A stretch of DNA of 64,000 nt. Origin: Corallococcus sp. AS-1-6. Lineage in GTDB: Bacteria > Myxococcota > Myxococcia > Myxococcales > Myxococcaceae. Below the pieces are notes generated by a model, which did no database searches, was not told the DNA's origin, and was given only the letters and a program-made list of their open reading frames with translations. Location of the stretch: assembly GCF_020037015.1 (NCBI RefSeq), contig NZ_JAIQDE010000036.1, forward strand, positions 19,685-83,684. Direction: 5' to 3'. The position numbers were made by a program, and so were the translations under genes. Positions 1-8,309 of this stretch are shown here, piece after piece (position 1 is the stretch's first letter; each line of letters starts with the position of its first letter).

Positions 1-1
1 C

Positions 2-1651
2 CAGGTCGTCATCGGCGTGATGCGGGCCTTCTCCGGAGCGCTGCCCTGCTTCACCGCCGACGTCACCCGTCGCTGGGGCTCGCCGCCGGGGGGGACCGTC
101 ATCAATCCCAAGCACATGGAGAACTCGGGACACCTGCCCGCGTGGTGCTGGTCTCCGGATGAGACCCACCTGTTCGTCTCCACGCCCGGGCCGGACGGCG
201 CGCTGGGCTGCATCGTCCCGTTCCGGGAGGGCACCCGGATCCATGAGGACAGCGAAGGCCTTCGCTGGTGCCCGGCCCGGTTGAACGGACAGCCTTCGAA
301 GTCGCGCCCGCACACCTGGGTGCGGTGGAGTCCGGATGGCTCACGCATCCATGGCTACTGCAAGGACGAGTTCGTGCTCGAACCGAACACCAGCCCGGAG
401 CAGGAGCCCCATCCGTCCGCCTCCGCCATCGACGTGCGGAGCGGCGACCTGGGGTACCGCTTCGATGAGCTGACGCTGCCGGTGGCGTTCTCCCCGGATG
501 GCACCCGCCTGGCCTACGGGGAGGACTCGCCCCGGCTCGCCCATGGACACACCGGCCAGACAGTGTCCGTCCTGAACAGGGACGCCGAGCTGCGCGTTCA
601 CGCGGTCGAGGAATACGTCTGGTCCCGCGACGGCCGGCGTCTGGCCGTGCTCATCAACAACTACGAGTTCCCCCAGGTCCTCATCTTCGAGGGGGGCAAG
701 CGCCTGTGTCAGGTGGACCTGAAGCGCCGTTCGTTCGGGCCGGCGTCCAGGAGCGGCGACCTGGGCCGCTGGGCCTGGTCCCCGGATGGCACCATGGGCG
801 CCTGCCTGCTGGGGGAGGGAGGCAAGGTCGAGCTGTGGAAGGTGGGGTCCTCGGCCCGGATGCTCCGGCGGCTCGAGGGCGCCAGCGGCATCGACGGACT
901 GGCCTGGGGCGCGGACGACACGCTCGTGGGGACAGGGCCCCACGACATCGCCTTCTGGGACGTGAACACCGGCGCGCTGCGCTTCCGCACCTCGTTGGAG
1001 CTGGAGCCGGGCCGCGTGCCACCTCCGAGCGACTGGAACCCCTGGCCGGACGAGGTCGCGCGGTTCATCCCGTCCGAGCGTGGCTGGGACTTCACGCGCG
1101 CGCAGCCGGACGGCGCCGTGGTGTGTCCCCCGGGCTCGCGGGAGAGGCTCGAGCCCCGGCTGATGTTCTCGGTGGGGGGACGCCATGCCTGGCCCTGGCG
1201 CTGGGCCGAGGGGACCCGGAATGCGCGCTGGGAGGACACAGCCTCCGCGCCCGTCGCGCCCCCCGAGGAGGACGCGTTCGAGGAGCGGCACGTCCCGGTG
1301 CCCGAAGGCGAGACGCTGGAGGCAAGAGACGCCCGGCACGCGAAGTGGGGGTTCCTGAAGCAATACCAGGCCCCCACGCGGCCCCTGGATCATTACAGGG
1401 CCGAACCCGTGTTCACGCACGGCCCCGCCATCAGCCGCGCCAACCTGGCGCCGTATCTCGGCAAGGGGGTGCTGCTGCGCCAGACGCACTCCGGGACGTG
1501 GTACGCGCTCGGGGCCCTGCTCGAGGTCTCCGACGAGGGAATCCTCCTCCACCCGCGCGCTCCCATCGGCTCGTACCGCGAGCGGCTCCTGTCCTTCCGG
1601 GACATCCTCTGGATTGGACCGGCGGTGCCGCTCGAAACGCCGGAGGGCTAG
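2..1651 (+). CDS. WD40-like beta-propeller protein with Sm-like C-terminal tail (5' partial)
   Basis: The frame is open to the left edge, so the true start may lie upstream; GTG at 17 and ATG at 20 are the first in-window candidates. The protein has recurring W-S-P-D-G/E blades (WCWSPDE, WVRWSPDGS, FSPDGTRLAY, WSRDGRRLAV, WAWSPDGT) typical of WD40/TolB-type propellers, probably a protein-interaction scaffold. The last 100 residues are different: a segment from GKGVLLRQ through GALLEVSDEGILLHP to FRDILWIG has the spacing of a small Sm/Lsm-like beta-barrel, which is my inference. No signal peptide is visible because the N-terminus is off the window. The function is unknown. Confidence 0.8.
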   Translation, partial: QVVIGVMRAFSGALPCFTADVTRRWGSPPGGTVINPKHMENSGHLPAWCWSPDETHLFVSTPGPDGALGCIVPFREGTRIHEDSEGLRWCPARLNGQPSKSRPHTWVRWSPDGSRIHGYCKDEFVLEPNTSPEQEPHPSASAIDVRSGDLGYRFDELTLPVAFSPDGTRLAYGEDSPRLAHGHTGQTVSVLNRDAELRVHAVEEYVWSRDGRRLAVLINNYEFPQVLIFEGGKRLCQVDLKRRSFGPASRSGDLGRWAWSPDGTMGACLLGEGGKVELWKVGSSARMLRRLEGASGIDGLAWGADDTLVGTGPHDIAFWDVNTGALRFRTSLELEPGRVPPPSDWNPWPDEVARFIPSERGWDFTRAQPDGAVVCPPGSRERLEPRLMFSVGGRHAWPWRWAEGTRNARWEDTASAPVAPPEEDAFEERHVPVPEGETLEARDARHAKWGFLKQYQAPTRPLDHYRAEPVFTHGPAISRANLAPYLGKGVLLRQTHSGTWYALGALLEVSDEGILLHPRAPIGSYRERLLSFRDILWIGPAVPLETPEG

Positions 1652-1699
1652 TCATTGGCGCCAGGGCGGTGCGAGGCCGGGAGGTGCGCCCGGCCGCCG

Positions 1700-2527
1700 T
1701 CAGCCCGGACGGAGCCTCCGGGCGAAGAACGTCACAATCTCATCGCGCGCCGCGAGCGTCGGCTCTCCCGCCGCGTCGATGAGGTGCGCCGTCACGACGC
1801 TGTGGGCCCCGCCGACCACCCGCTCGAAGAAGGACGGAGGCCTGGGGTTCGCGGCTGAATCGGGCAGCACCTTGGGGACGAAGCGCGGTCCCAGCGTGGC
1901 GGCGTAGGCCGCGAAGCGCTGCGCCGTGCAGTAGCGGTCCCCTTCGAAGCGGTAGGCGAGCACCGTCAGGTCTTCACGCTCGAGCCGCTCCTTGACGGCC
2001 GCGGCCTCCTCCGGGGCGATCTGGATCGCGCCTGGGGCATCGAGTGGCAGCGAGGGCTGGCACAGGACCGGCGCCAGCACCGCGGGCTCGAGCATCATGC
2101 TGAGCGCGAAGTTGCCGGTGAAGCACATGCCGATGGCGCCGACGCCAGGGCCTCCGCACTCCTGGTGGGCCAGACGCGCGAGCGCACGCAGCCACTGCGT
2201 CACGGGGCTGGACTCGTTCGCCGCGAACGCGCGGAACTCGGCGCTCACGCAGGCGCGCTTCATCACGGCGAGCCCCGCCTCCGCGTGCGGGTACGCCCCG
2301 TCCCTGCCGAACAACGACGGCAGGTACACCGTGAAGCCGGCGTCCCGGACCCAGCGCGCGAAGCGCGCGACGTGAGGGCTGATGCCCGGCATCTCGGCCA
2401 TGACGATGACCGCGGGGCCGCGGCCGGCGACGTAGACCGTCCGCGTGGCGGAATCGAGGGTGATGGACCGCCGCTCGAAGTCGTCGAGCGGATCATCGGC
2501 GGTGGAGTCAGGCTCGGAGGTTCGCAT
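1700..2527 (-). CDS. dienelactone hydrolase family protein
   Basis: This 275-aa alpha/beta hydrolase belongs to the dienelactone hydrolase family. The start ATG at 2527 gives MRTSEPDS; the frame runs on upstream without family similarity. AVIVMAEMPGISPHV is the strand-1/oxyanion region. GAIGMCFTGNFAL contains the G-x-C-x-G nucleophile elbow with a cysteine, as in dienelactone hydrolases, and GGAHSVVTAHL supplies the likely catalytic histidine near the C-terminus. The family hydrolyses lactone or ester bonds in the cytoplasm; the substrate here is unknown. It is divergent from the GlxA-type regulator across about 70 bp, which suggests that regulator controls it. Confidence 0.88.
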   Translation of the reverse strand: MRTSEPDSTADDPLDDFERRSITLDSATRTVYVAGRGPAVIVMAEMPGISPHVARFARWVRDAGFTVYLPSLFGRDGAYPHAEAGLAVMKRACVSAEFRAFAANESSPVTQWLRALARLAHQECGGPGVGAIGMCFTGNFALSMMLEPAVLAPVLCQPSLPLDAPGAIQIAPEEAAAVKERLEREDLTVLAYRFEGDRYCTAQRFAAYAATLGPRFVPKVLPDSAANPRPPSFFERVVGGAHSVVTAHLIDAAGEPTLAARDEIVTFFARRLRPG

Positions 2528-2600
2528 GCCCGGACGATGCGGAAGAACCGCCGTCCCGGCCAGTGGCGGAATCGACAAGCTTCGGTCTACTCTTGCCAAT

Positions 2601-3590
2601 GTGATTTCCCATGTCGTCCTGGATGGCGTGGCCGAAGGCCCGCTGGGCGTCGGCCTCGACGGGTTCGCCGCGGCGGCGCGGCTGGTGGAGGCGGGCCTTG
2701 CCCCGGTCCCCCGGCGAGCGGATTCGCTGCGCCAGCGCGTGGTGTCGCTCGACGGAAATCCCGTGCGCTCGGGGACGGGGCGCCCGGTCTCCGTGGACGG
2801 CGCGCTCAGCCTTCGCGGCGTGAAGGCGGGAGACGTGCTGCTGGTGCCCGGGCTCTCCGCGGTCAGCGAGCGCGCCATCGAACGCCTGCTGTCCCGCGCC
2901 GACACCGCGCGCGTCCTCGACCTCCTTGTCCGAGCGGCGGCGAAGGGGGCGGTGGTCGCGGCCTCGTGTTCAGCGACCTTCGTCCTCGCCGCGTCGGGGC
3001 TCCTGACGGGGCGGAGCGCGACGACGACCTGGTGGCTCGTGCCCGCGTTCGCGCGCCGGTTCCCCCAGGTCACCGTCCGCTCGGACCGGATGGTCGTCGA
3101 AAGCGGAGGTGTCCTCACCGCGGGCTCCGCCTTCGCGCATGCGGACCTGATGCTGGCGCTCGTGGCGCGCGTCGCGAGCCCGTCGCTCGCGCACCTGGTG
3201 GCCCGCTACCTCGTGCTCGACGAGCGCGTCTCGCAGTCGCGGTACATGGTGATGGAGCACCTGCGCGTCTCGGACCCGGCGCTGGGCGCGGTCGAGCGCT
3301 TCGTGGCCGCGAACCTCGGCCGGCAGTTGACGCTGGACGAACTCGCCCGGGCCGCCGCCACCTCCACGCGGACGCTCGCGAGGCGCGTCCAGGCCGGCCT
3401 GGGGATGACGCCGCTCGAGTTCGTGCAGCGCGTCCGCGTGGCGCACGCCTCCCACCTCCTGGAGACGACGCACGAGTCGGTCGAGGCGATCTCCGCCCGG
3501 GTGGGCTACGCCGACGCGGCCGCGTTCCGCCGCGTATACCGGCGGTACGCGGGCGAGACCCCACGGGGCAGGGCCTCCCGGAAGCGCTGA
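2601..3590 (+). CDS. GlxA-type AraC family transcriptional regulator with DJ-1/PfpI domain
   Basis: I choose GTG at 2601 because the protein then starts directly at the family's N-terminal strand (HVVLDGVAEGPLGVGLD), giving 329 aa, close to the usual 320 or so. An in-frame ATG at 2445 would add 52 unrelated residues overlapping the divergent gene. Residues 1-185 form a DJ-1/PfpI-like sensor domain with the nucleophile-elbow region VVAASCSATFVLAASG. Residues 225-329 carry two AraC helix-turn-helix motifs (LTLDELARAAATSTRTLARR and the following SVEAISARVGYADAAAFRRVYRRY). It probably senses a small ligand and regulates the divergent hydrolase. Confidence 0.9.
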   Translation: MISHVVLDGVAEGPLGVGLDGFAAAARLVEAGLAPVPRRADSLRQRVVSLDGNPVRSGTGRPVSVDGALSLRGVKAGDVLLVPGLSAVSERAIERLLSRADTARVLDLLVRAAAKGAVVAASCSATFVLAASGLLTGRSATTTWWLVPAFARRFPQVTVRSDRMVVESGGVLTAGSAFAHADLMLALVARVASPSLAHLVARYLVLDERVSQSRYMVMEHLRVSDPALGAVERFVAANLGRQLTLDELARAAATSTRTLARRVQAGLGMTPLEFVQRVRVAHASHLLETTHESVEAISARVGYADAAAFRRVYRRYAGETPRGRASRKR

Positions 3591-3719
3591 GCCCGCGGTT
3601 CAGCGGCTTCGAGGTACTCGCCCGATTGGCCTCTGGCGAAGTGCGCGCGGTCATCGCAGGTCCGCATGGCGCGGGTGTCCGGCCCCGGCCAGCGGTCGAG
3701 GCCCGCGCCCCAACGCGCC

Positions 3720-4613
3720 TCACCTCCGCTTCCGGCCACGGGCCTTCGGCGGCGTGGGCGCGGCCAGCGTGGCCACGGCATCCACGAAGAGCCGGACCTT
3801 GGGCGGAAGGTTCGTCCGGCTGGGATAGACGACGTGGATGGGCCGCAGCATCGCGGGCTTGGGGCCGAAGAGGACCTTCAGCCGGCCGTCACGGAGGGCG
3901 TCGCGGCAGAGGATGTCCGGGACGAGCGCGATGCCCACCCCGGCGATGGCCGCCTCGCACGCGAGCTCCAGGTCGTTCACGGTCAGGACCGGGTCGATGC
4001 GGGTCTTCACTCCCTCCGCCATCCACGTCTCGAACGCACTGAAGCCGATGCAGCGGGCGGAGCGCAGGTCGCGAGCGTCCGGCACGCCGTACCGCGACAG
4101 GTAGCGGGGGCTCGCGACGAAGTGGACCGAGCTCTCTCCCAGCTTTCGCGCCACGAGCGACGAGTCGAGCAGGGGGCCGATGTGGATGGCGACGTCCAGC
4201 CCCTCTTCGATGAGGTGGGGCCGGCGGTCCGCCAGCACCAGCTCCACCTGCGCCTGGGGATAACGGTCGAGGTACTTCGAGATGACAGGCGTCAGGAACC
4301 GCCGGCCGTAGAGCACCGGCGAGGACACCCGGATCAGCCCCGTGGGATCCGCCATGCCCTGCTGCACCTCGCTGTTCGCCTCGTCGATGAGCGCGGCGAT
4401 GGCGGCGCAGCGCTCGGAGTAGGTGACGCCGGCCCCCGTCACCCGCAGGCGCCGCGTGGTGCGCTCCAGGAGCCGGACCCCGAGCCGCTCCTCCAACTGG
4501 CGGATGCGCTCGCTGACGGTCTGCTTGGTGATGCCGAGCTTGAGCGCCGCGCGGGTGAAGCTCTCCTCGCGGACGACGGTGGCGAAGAGGAGCATGTCGG
4601 CCGGTGGGATCAT
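3720..4613 (-). CDS. LysR family transcriptional regulator
   Basis: A 297-aa LysR regulator starting MIPPADMLLFATVV at 4613; the frame extends to 4682 but that part has no family match. The N-terminal winged helix includes ESFTRAALKLGITKQTVSERIRQLEERLG, and the LysR linker reads LLERTTRRLRVTGAG. The effector-binding domain runs from about residue 90 to 290. The C-terminal tail is basic (KARGRKRR). It is divergent from a glutathione S-transferase gene 103 bp away and is the natural candidate to regulate it. An inverted repeat lies directly upstream of its start. Confidence 0.92.
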   Translation of the reverse strand: MIPPADMLLFATVVREESFTRAALKLGITKQTVSERIRQLEERLGVRLLERTTRRLRVTGAGVTYSERCAAIAALIDEANSEVQQGMADPTGLIRVSSPVLYGRRFLTPVISKYLDRYPQAQVELVLADRRPHLIEEGLDVAIHIGPLLDSSLVARKLGESSVHFVASPRYLSRYGVPDARDLRSARCIGFSAFETWMAEGVKTRIDPVLTVNDLELACEAAIAGVGIALVPDILCRDALRDGRLKVLFGPKPAMLRPIHVVYPSRTNLPPKVRLFVDAVATLAAPTPPKARGRKRR

Positions 4614-4617
4614 GACC

Positions 4618-4634
4618 GTCAAGATTAACCTGAC
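4618..4634. promoter_or_regulatory. inverted repeat GTCA-N9-TGAC next to lysR start
   Basis: GTCA, nine bases (AGATTAACC), then TGAC forms a dyad four bases upstream of the LysR gene's ATG in the LysR/GST divergent region. The position fits autoregulation by a LysR protein, although the arms are short. Binding is inferred only. Confidence 0.35.
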
Positions 4635-4716
4635 AATGAGTTCGTCCGGGGCCGCATTGTCCGGGCCCTCCGGCCGCCGCATCTTGAGGCCTCACCCGGC
4701 CCCAGGAGTGCCACCC

Positions 4717-5301
4717 ATGAAGCTCTCTTTCGCCCCCAGGACCCGAGCGGTCCGTCCCCGCTGGCTGCTGGAGGAGCTTGGCGTGCCCTACGAGCTGGTC
4801 AGGCTCGACCTCGACCGGCGGGAGAACACCACCCCTGAGTACCTGGCGATGCATCCGCTGGGAGACGTCCCCGCCCTGGTGGATGGGGACGTCACGCTGC
4901 TGGACTCGTTGTCCATCTGCCTGCACCTGGCGGACCGGTATCCGGAGAAGCATCTGGCGCCGCCCGTGGGGAGCGCGGAGCGCGGTCCCTATTACGGATG
5001 GATGGCCTTCGCGGAGCTCCAGTTGGATCCCGCGGTGCTGGCGTTCCACGGGCGCACGCAGCCGGACGCGGACGACGCGAAGCACAGGGCCCGGCTCACG
5101 GCCGTGCTCGACGTCATCGACAGAGGGCTCGGCGGCCGGGAGTTCCTCGTGGGAGGCGCGTTCACCGCCGCCGATATCCTGATGGCCTCCATCCTCCATC
5201 TGGCGCACACGCTGAGGCTGCTCGACGGGCATCCGCGGTTGTTCGAGTACGTCAGGCTCCACACCCAGCGCCCGGCGGTGCGCAGGGCCGTCGCCGGGTG
5301 A
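4717..5301 (+). CDS. glutathione S-transferase family protein
   Basis: A 194-aa glutathione S-transferase. The ATG at 4717 has AGGAG nine bases upstream. The N-terminal thioredoxin-fold domain includes RPRWLLEELGVPYELVRLDL, the cis-proline region GDVPALVDGDVTLLDSLSIC (the D-S pair binds the gamma-glutamyl group) and HLADRYPEKHLAP. The helical C-terminal domain contains LVGGAFTAADILMASIL, the usual N-capping box. The family conjugates glutathione to electrophiles or acts in stress response; the substrate is unknown. It is divergent from a LysR regulator. Confidence 0.93.
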   Translation: MKLSFAPRTRAVRPRWLLEELGVPYELVRLDLDRRENTTPEYLAMHPLGDVPALVDGDVTLLDSLSICLHLADRYPEKHLAPPVGSAERGPYYGWMAFAELQLDPAVLAFHGRTQPDADDAKHRARLTAVLDVIDRGLGGREFLVGGAFTAADILMASILHLAHTLRLLDGHPRLFEYVRLHTQRPAVRRAVAG

Positions 5302-5314
5302 GCCGCGGCGGCTG

Positions 5315-5416
5315 ATGTTCGCGCCGTTCGTGTGGCTGCCGGCGGTCCTGGTGGGCTCGGCGCTGTTCGGCCACGCGCTCCTCTTCCGCCGGCTCTGGAT
5401 GGCCCGCGCCCCTTGA
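5315..5416 (+). CDS. possible small membrane peptide (33 aa)
   Basis: A 33-codon reading frame starts 13 bases after the GST stop. It encodes a single hydrophobic segment (FVWLPAVLVGSALFGHALLF) followed by a basic tail RRLWMARAP, the profile of a small single-span inner-membrane peptide. The upstream purine stretch is poor and there is no recognised family. It could equally be the remnant of a longer membrane-protein gene. Confidence 0.3.
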   Translation: MFAPFVWLPAVLVGSALFGHALLFRRLWMARAP

Positions 5417-5468
5417 GGGCCCGCCCGCCCGGATGCCCACCCGGGCCTCGCCAGGGCTCTTATATGAC

Positions 5469-5498
5469 TTGACGGGCATATGAAGCCGTGGGCATATA
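5469..5498 (+). promoter_or_regulatory. putative promoter with direct repeats upstream of ArsR operon
   Basis: TTGACG at 5469-5474 is followed 18 bases later by CATATA at 5493-5498, a plausible sigma-70-type promoter. GGGCATAT occurs at 5474-5481 and again at 5490-5497, sixteen bases apart, framing the spacer. The start codon at 5505 is only six bases past the -10, so a transcript from here would be leaderless or nearly so. AT-rich direct repeats over the spacer suit an ArsR repressor operator. Confidence 0.5.
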
Positions 5499-5504
5499 TG
5501 GGGC

Positions 5505-5843
5505 ATGGAATCATCGTTCGCGATCATCGCGGAGCCGAACCGCCGGGCCATCCTCAGCCTGCTGGCGGCGTCGGAGCACTCCGTGGGCGAAATCGAGCAC
5601 CAACTGCGGATGCCCCAGACGTCGGTGTCCAAGCACCTGCGCGTGCTGCGCGACGCCGGCTTCGTGGAGTCGCGCGTCGACGCGCAACGGCGCGTCTATC
5701 GCATCCGGCCCGAGCCGCTCATGGAGGTCGATGAATGGCTCGCGCCATTCCGGCGCTTCTGGACGCTCCACGTGGACGCGCTCGAACGCCATCTCGACCG
5801 GATGGACCAGGAACCCGAACCCAGGAAGGGAAAGAAGCGATGA
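5505..5843 (+). CDS. ArsR-family winged-helix repressor
   Basis: A 112-aa ArsR/SmtB-like regulator. It shows the family pattern AEPNRRAILSLLAASEHSVGEIEH, the recognition helix MPQTSVSKHLRVLRDAGFV, and the wing VDAQRRVYRI. There are no clustered metal-binding cysteines, so it is the non-metal SRPBCC-associated type. The stop overlaps the next gene's start (ATGA), so it is translationally coupled to the SRPBCC gene. It probably represses its own four-gene operon through the repeats upstream. Confidence 0.92.
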   Translation: MESSFAIIAEPNRRAILSLLAASEHSVGEIEHQLRMPQTSVSKHLRVLRDAGFVESRVDAQRRVYRIRPEPLMEVDEWLAPFRRFWTLHVDALERHLDRMDQEPEPRKGKKR

Positions 5844-6406
5844 GCCACCGTGCGAAGTACACCCCCGGCCCCGCGGCCGGAGCCAGGGTCCAGAAGGAAG
5901 GCGACAAGTGGACGCTCGTCCTCGTCCGGGACCTGCGTCATCCCCCGGCGAAGGTGTGGCAGGCGTTGACCGACCCCGCGCACCTGGCCGAGTGGGCGCC
6001 GTTCGACGCGGACCGGAGCATGGCCAGCGTGGGGCCGGTGAAGCTCTCGACGGTCGGAGCGCCGACGCCGCAGGTCTCGGAGACCGCCGTGAAGCGGGCG
6101 GAGGCGCCGAAGCTGCTCGAGTACAGTTGGGGGCCGCAGGACCTGCGCTGGGAGCTGGAGCCGACGGGCGCTGGCGGCACGCGGCTCACGCTCTGGCACA
6201 ACATCGACCGCAACTTCATCTCGTGGGGCGCCGCGGGCTGGCACATCTGCTTCGACGTCCTGGACCACCACCTCGCGAGCGACCCGGTGGGCCGCATCGT
6301 GGGGCCCGCCGCGATGCAGTACGACTGGCAGCGCCTGACCACCGAGTACGCGGAGCAGTTCGGGGTCCAGAGTCCCGCCTGGAAGGCCAGCAACCCGAAG
6401 CAGTGA
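5840..6406 (+). CDS. SRPBCC (AHSA1/START-like) family protein
   Basis: A 188-aa helix-grip protein. The ATG at 5840 overlaps the ArsR stop. It contains the AHSA1-type opening RDLRHPPAKVWQALTDPAHL followed by EWAPFDADR, the central strand PKLLEYSWGPQDLRWELEP and TRLTLWHNID, and the C-terminal helix. SRPBCC proteins bind hydrophobic ligands in a deep cavity, and ArsR-SRPBCC pairs are common in actinobacteria and myxobacteria. The ligand is unknown. Confidence 0.9.
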   Translation: MSHRAKYTPGPAAGARVQKEGDKWTLVLVRDLRHPPAKVWQALTDPAHLAEWAPFDADRSMASVGPVKLSTVGAPTPQVSETAVKRAEAPKLLEYSWGPQDLRWELEPTGAGGTRLTLWHNIDRNFISWGAAGWHICFDVLDHHLASDPVGRIVGPAAMQYDWQRLTTEYAEQFGVQSPAWKASNPKQ

Positions 6407-6417
6407 AGGAGCCCACC

Positions 6418-6855
6418 ATGGAATCGACCCTGCCGAAGCCGGCGCTCGTCGCCGCCAGACCGTCCCCCAAAGCCGTGACCGTCGTCTTCTGGATCGCCAC
6501 CGTGCTCTTCTGCCTGCAGATGGGATTCACCGCCTACGCGCAGTTGAGCCTGAAGGACGCGGCGGATGGGTTCGTGCACCTTGGCTTCCCCAGCTACTTC
6601 CGGGTGGAGCTGGCGTGGGCCAAGGTCCTCGGGGTGCTGGTGCTGCTCGCGCCGGTGCCGTGGCGCCTCAAGGAGTGGGCCTACGCCGGCTTCGCCATCA
6701 ACCTCGTCTCGGCGCTCATCGCCCACTTCGCGGTGGGGGATGGCCCGCAGGCATGGGCCTTCGCGGCGGGCACCAGCGTGCTCTGGGGGCTCTCCTACGT
6801 CTCCTGGCGCGGCCTCCAGGCCGCCGCCCGTCCGCCGGAGGCTGTCCATGGGTAG
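6418..6855 (+). CDS. DoxX-like integral membrane protein
   Basis: A 145-aa protein with four predicted membrane segments: VVFWIATVLFCLQMGFTAY, AWAKVLGVLVLLAPV, AYAGFAINLVSALIAHF and AWAFAAGTSVLWGLSYVS. The FVHLGFPSYFRVELAWAK motif is characteristic of the DoxX_2 family. GAAGGAG lies just upstream and the gap to the SRPBCC gene is 11 bp. It is the third gene of the ArsR operon, and its last 8 bases overlap the next gene. DoxX-like proteins are linked to redox or thiol stress at the membrane, but the role here is unproven. Confidence 0.88.
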   Translation: MESTLPKPALVAARPSPKAVTVVFWIATVLFCLQMGFTAYAQLSLKDAADGFVHLGFPSYFRVELAWAKVLGVLVLLAPVPWRLKEWAYAGFAINLVSALIAHFAVGDGPQAWAFAAGTSVLWGLSYVSWRGLQAAARPPEAVHG

Positions 6856-7288
6856 CCGCGGCAGTGAGCCCGTCTCTGGAGAGGCCGCCTCCCGGCTCAT
6901 CGAACAGCGGCTCGTTGATTTGGGGGACTGGAGGGCGGAGACCCTGGCCCGCATGCGGACGCTCCTCCGGGAAGCGGACTCGGAGCTGACCGAGGAGTGG
7001 AAGTGGAGCAACCCGGTCTGGTCGCACCACGGAATCATCTGCACCGGGGAGTCGTACAAGAAGGCCGTGAAGCTCACGTTCCCGAAGGGGGCCAGCCTCC
7101 CGGACCCGAAGGGCCTCTTCAACTCCAGCCTGGAGGGCAACGTGCGACGGGCCATCGACATCCATGAAGGGGAGACCGTCGACGCGCGCGCGTTCAAGGC
7201 GCTCGTGAAGGCCGCGGTGGCGCTCAACCTCGACAGCAAGAGCAAGCCGAAGGCCTCGGTGGCCAAGCGCAAGCAGGCTCCCCGGTAG
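6848..7288 (+). CDS. DUF1801 domain protein
   Basis: A 146-aa cytoplasmic protein of the DUF1801/YdhG-like family. Recognisable parts are EEWKWSNPVWSHHGIICTGE, SYKKAVKLTFPKGASLPDP, LFNSSLEGNVRRAIDI and the C-terminal helix FKALVKAAVALN. A lysine-rich tail follows (SKSKPKASVAKRKQAP). Its start overlaps the end of the DoxX-like gene, so it closes the operon. The biochemical function of DUF1801 is not established. Confidence 0.88.
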   Translation: MGSRGSEPVSGEAASRLIEQRLVDLGDWRAETLARMRTLLREADSELTEEWKWSNPVWSHHGIICTGESYKKAVKLTFPKGASLPDPKGLFNSSLEGNVRRAIDIHEGETVDARAFKALVKAAVALNLDSKSKPKASVAKRKQAPR

Positions 7289-7362
7289 CGAAGCGCTGCC
7301 CGGAAAGGCTCGCTCTTGTGAGAGGCTTGGCGGGCAGCCGCATCCTCTCGCAGGAGAACCTG

Positions 7363-7857
7363 ATGCTTCGTCCCGCTCTCCCGAAGCCCTTCATGGCGTG
7401 GCCCCTGGTTACCGTGCTGGTGGCGCTGGGGGCCCTGTTGCTCGCGCCGCCCGCCTGGGCGGAGAAGCCTGACAGGCCCACGTCCCGGCCCGCGGACCGG
7501 CACTACATCCGGAAGGTCGACCAGTCCTCCGTCGCCAAGGACAAGAACACGGTCGTTGAATCACGGGTCGACGTCAGCCGGGACGTGAAGGAGATCAACG
7601 ACGGCAAGGCGAAGAAGGGCAAGGAGTCCGGGACCGTGACCTGGACGCTCAACGGCCGGACCTACGGGGCCCATGACAATGGTACGCTCTATCCCATCCG
7701 AGGCGCCGGGTTCCATGAGTTGAACCGCTCGGCCTTCAAGGCCCTGGGGGTCTACAACAAGTTCGACGACACCCCGCGCGCCAGGGAGATCCTGGACAAG
7801 ATGGGGACGTCGCAGAGCGACAGGAAAGACGCGCTCAAGGCCTACAAAGCGGGCTGA
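7363..7857 (+). CDS. secreted protein of unknown function
   Basis: A 164-aa protein. I use ATG at 7363 because AGGAG lies six bases upstream and it starts a clean signal peptide (hydrophobic core PLVTVLVALGALLLAPPAWA, cleavage after AWA). GTG at 7318 would add 15 residues. The mature part is Lys/Asp rich, with TVTWTLNGRTYGAHDNGTLYPI suggesting a small beta-sheet domain, then an alpha-helical C-terminus (FKALGVYNKFDDTPRAREIL). I recognise no family. It is followed after 11 bp by another unknown gene, probably co-transcribed. Confidence 0.75.
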   Translation: MLRPALPKPFMAWPLVTVLVALGALLLAPPAWAEKPDRPTSRPADRHYIRKVDQSSVAKDKNTVVESRVDVSRDVKEINDGKAKKGKESGTVTWTLNGRTYGAHDNGTLYPIRGAGFHELNRSAFKALGVYNKFDDTPRAREILDKMGTSQSDRKDALKAYKAG

Positions 7858-7868
7858 GGGGAAGAGAC

Positions 7869-8297
7869 ATGCCGCCGGAAAGACAGGTTGTCGGATTCAT
7901 CGCGCGGGGGGCCGTGGGTGAAGGACGCCTCTTCGAGAGCATCGGCCGCGCGCTCGGTCTTCCTCCCGAGGCCGTGGCGCGCTTCGACGTGGACGGCCCC
8001 GCGGAGGCCGCGGTGCTCGTGGAGACCGCGCTCCGGGCCTCCGGGTTCCGCACGGATGTGACGCTCTACATCGATGCCTCGCGCGCTCGCGCGCTCACCT
8101 CGGTGGAGGTGGCCACCCGGGTCGCGCCCCTGCTCGGGGAAGAGGTCCTGGTCTCGCCTCCCGCGGACGACCCGGCGGTCGCCACCTCCTGGTTCCTCAT
8201 CACCCCCGGAGGCGAGCGCTTCCGGGCCCGTGAAGCCTCGCCGGGGAATGACAGCGATTGCGTGGAGATCGACCGGGCTTCCCTTCGCCCCGGGTAG
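7869..8297 (+). CDS. hypothetical cytoplasmic protein
   Basis: A 142-aa soluble protein with no signal peptide; GGGGAAGAG lies just upstream of the ATG. It alternates predicted strands and helices (VVGFIARGAVGEGRLFESIGRALGL, then VTLYIDASRARALTSVEVATRVAPLLGEEVLVSPP and SWFLITPGGERFRAREA). No family is recognised. It lies directly behind the secreted-protein gene and ends against a convergent gene with a hairpin between them. Confidence 0.68.
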   Translation: MPPERQVVGFIARGAVGEGRLFESIGRALGLPPEAVARFDVDGPAEAAVLVETALRASGFRTDVTLYIDASRARALTSVEVATRVAPLLGEEVLVSPPADDPAVATSWFLITPGGERFRAREASPGNDSDCVEIDRASLRPG

Positions 8298-8309
8298 CGG
8301 ACCCGCTAC
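8294..8309. terminator. short hairpin between convergent genes
   Basis: GTAGCGG-AC-CCGCTAC is a self-complementary 7-bp stem spanning both stop codons of the convergent genes ending at 8297 and 8306. The loop is tight and there is no T-run. It may act as a bidirectional terminator. Confidence 0.4.
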
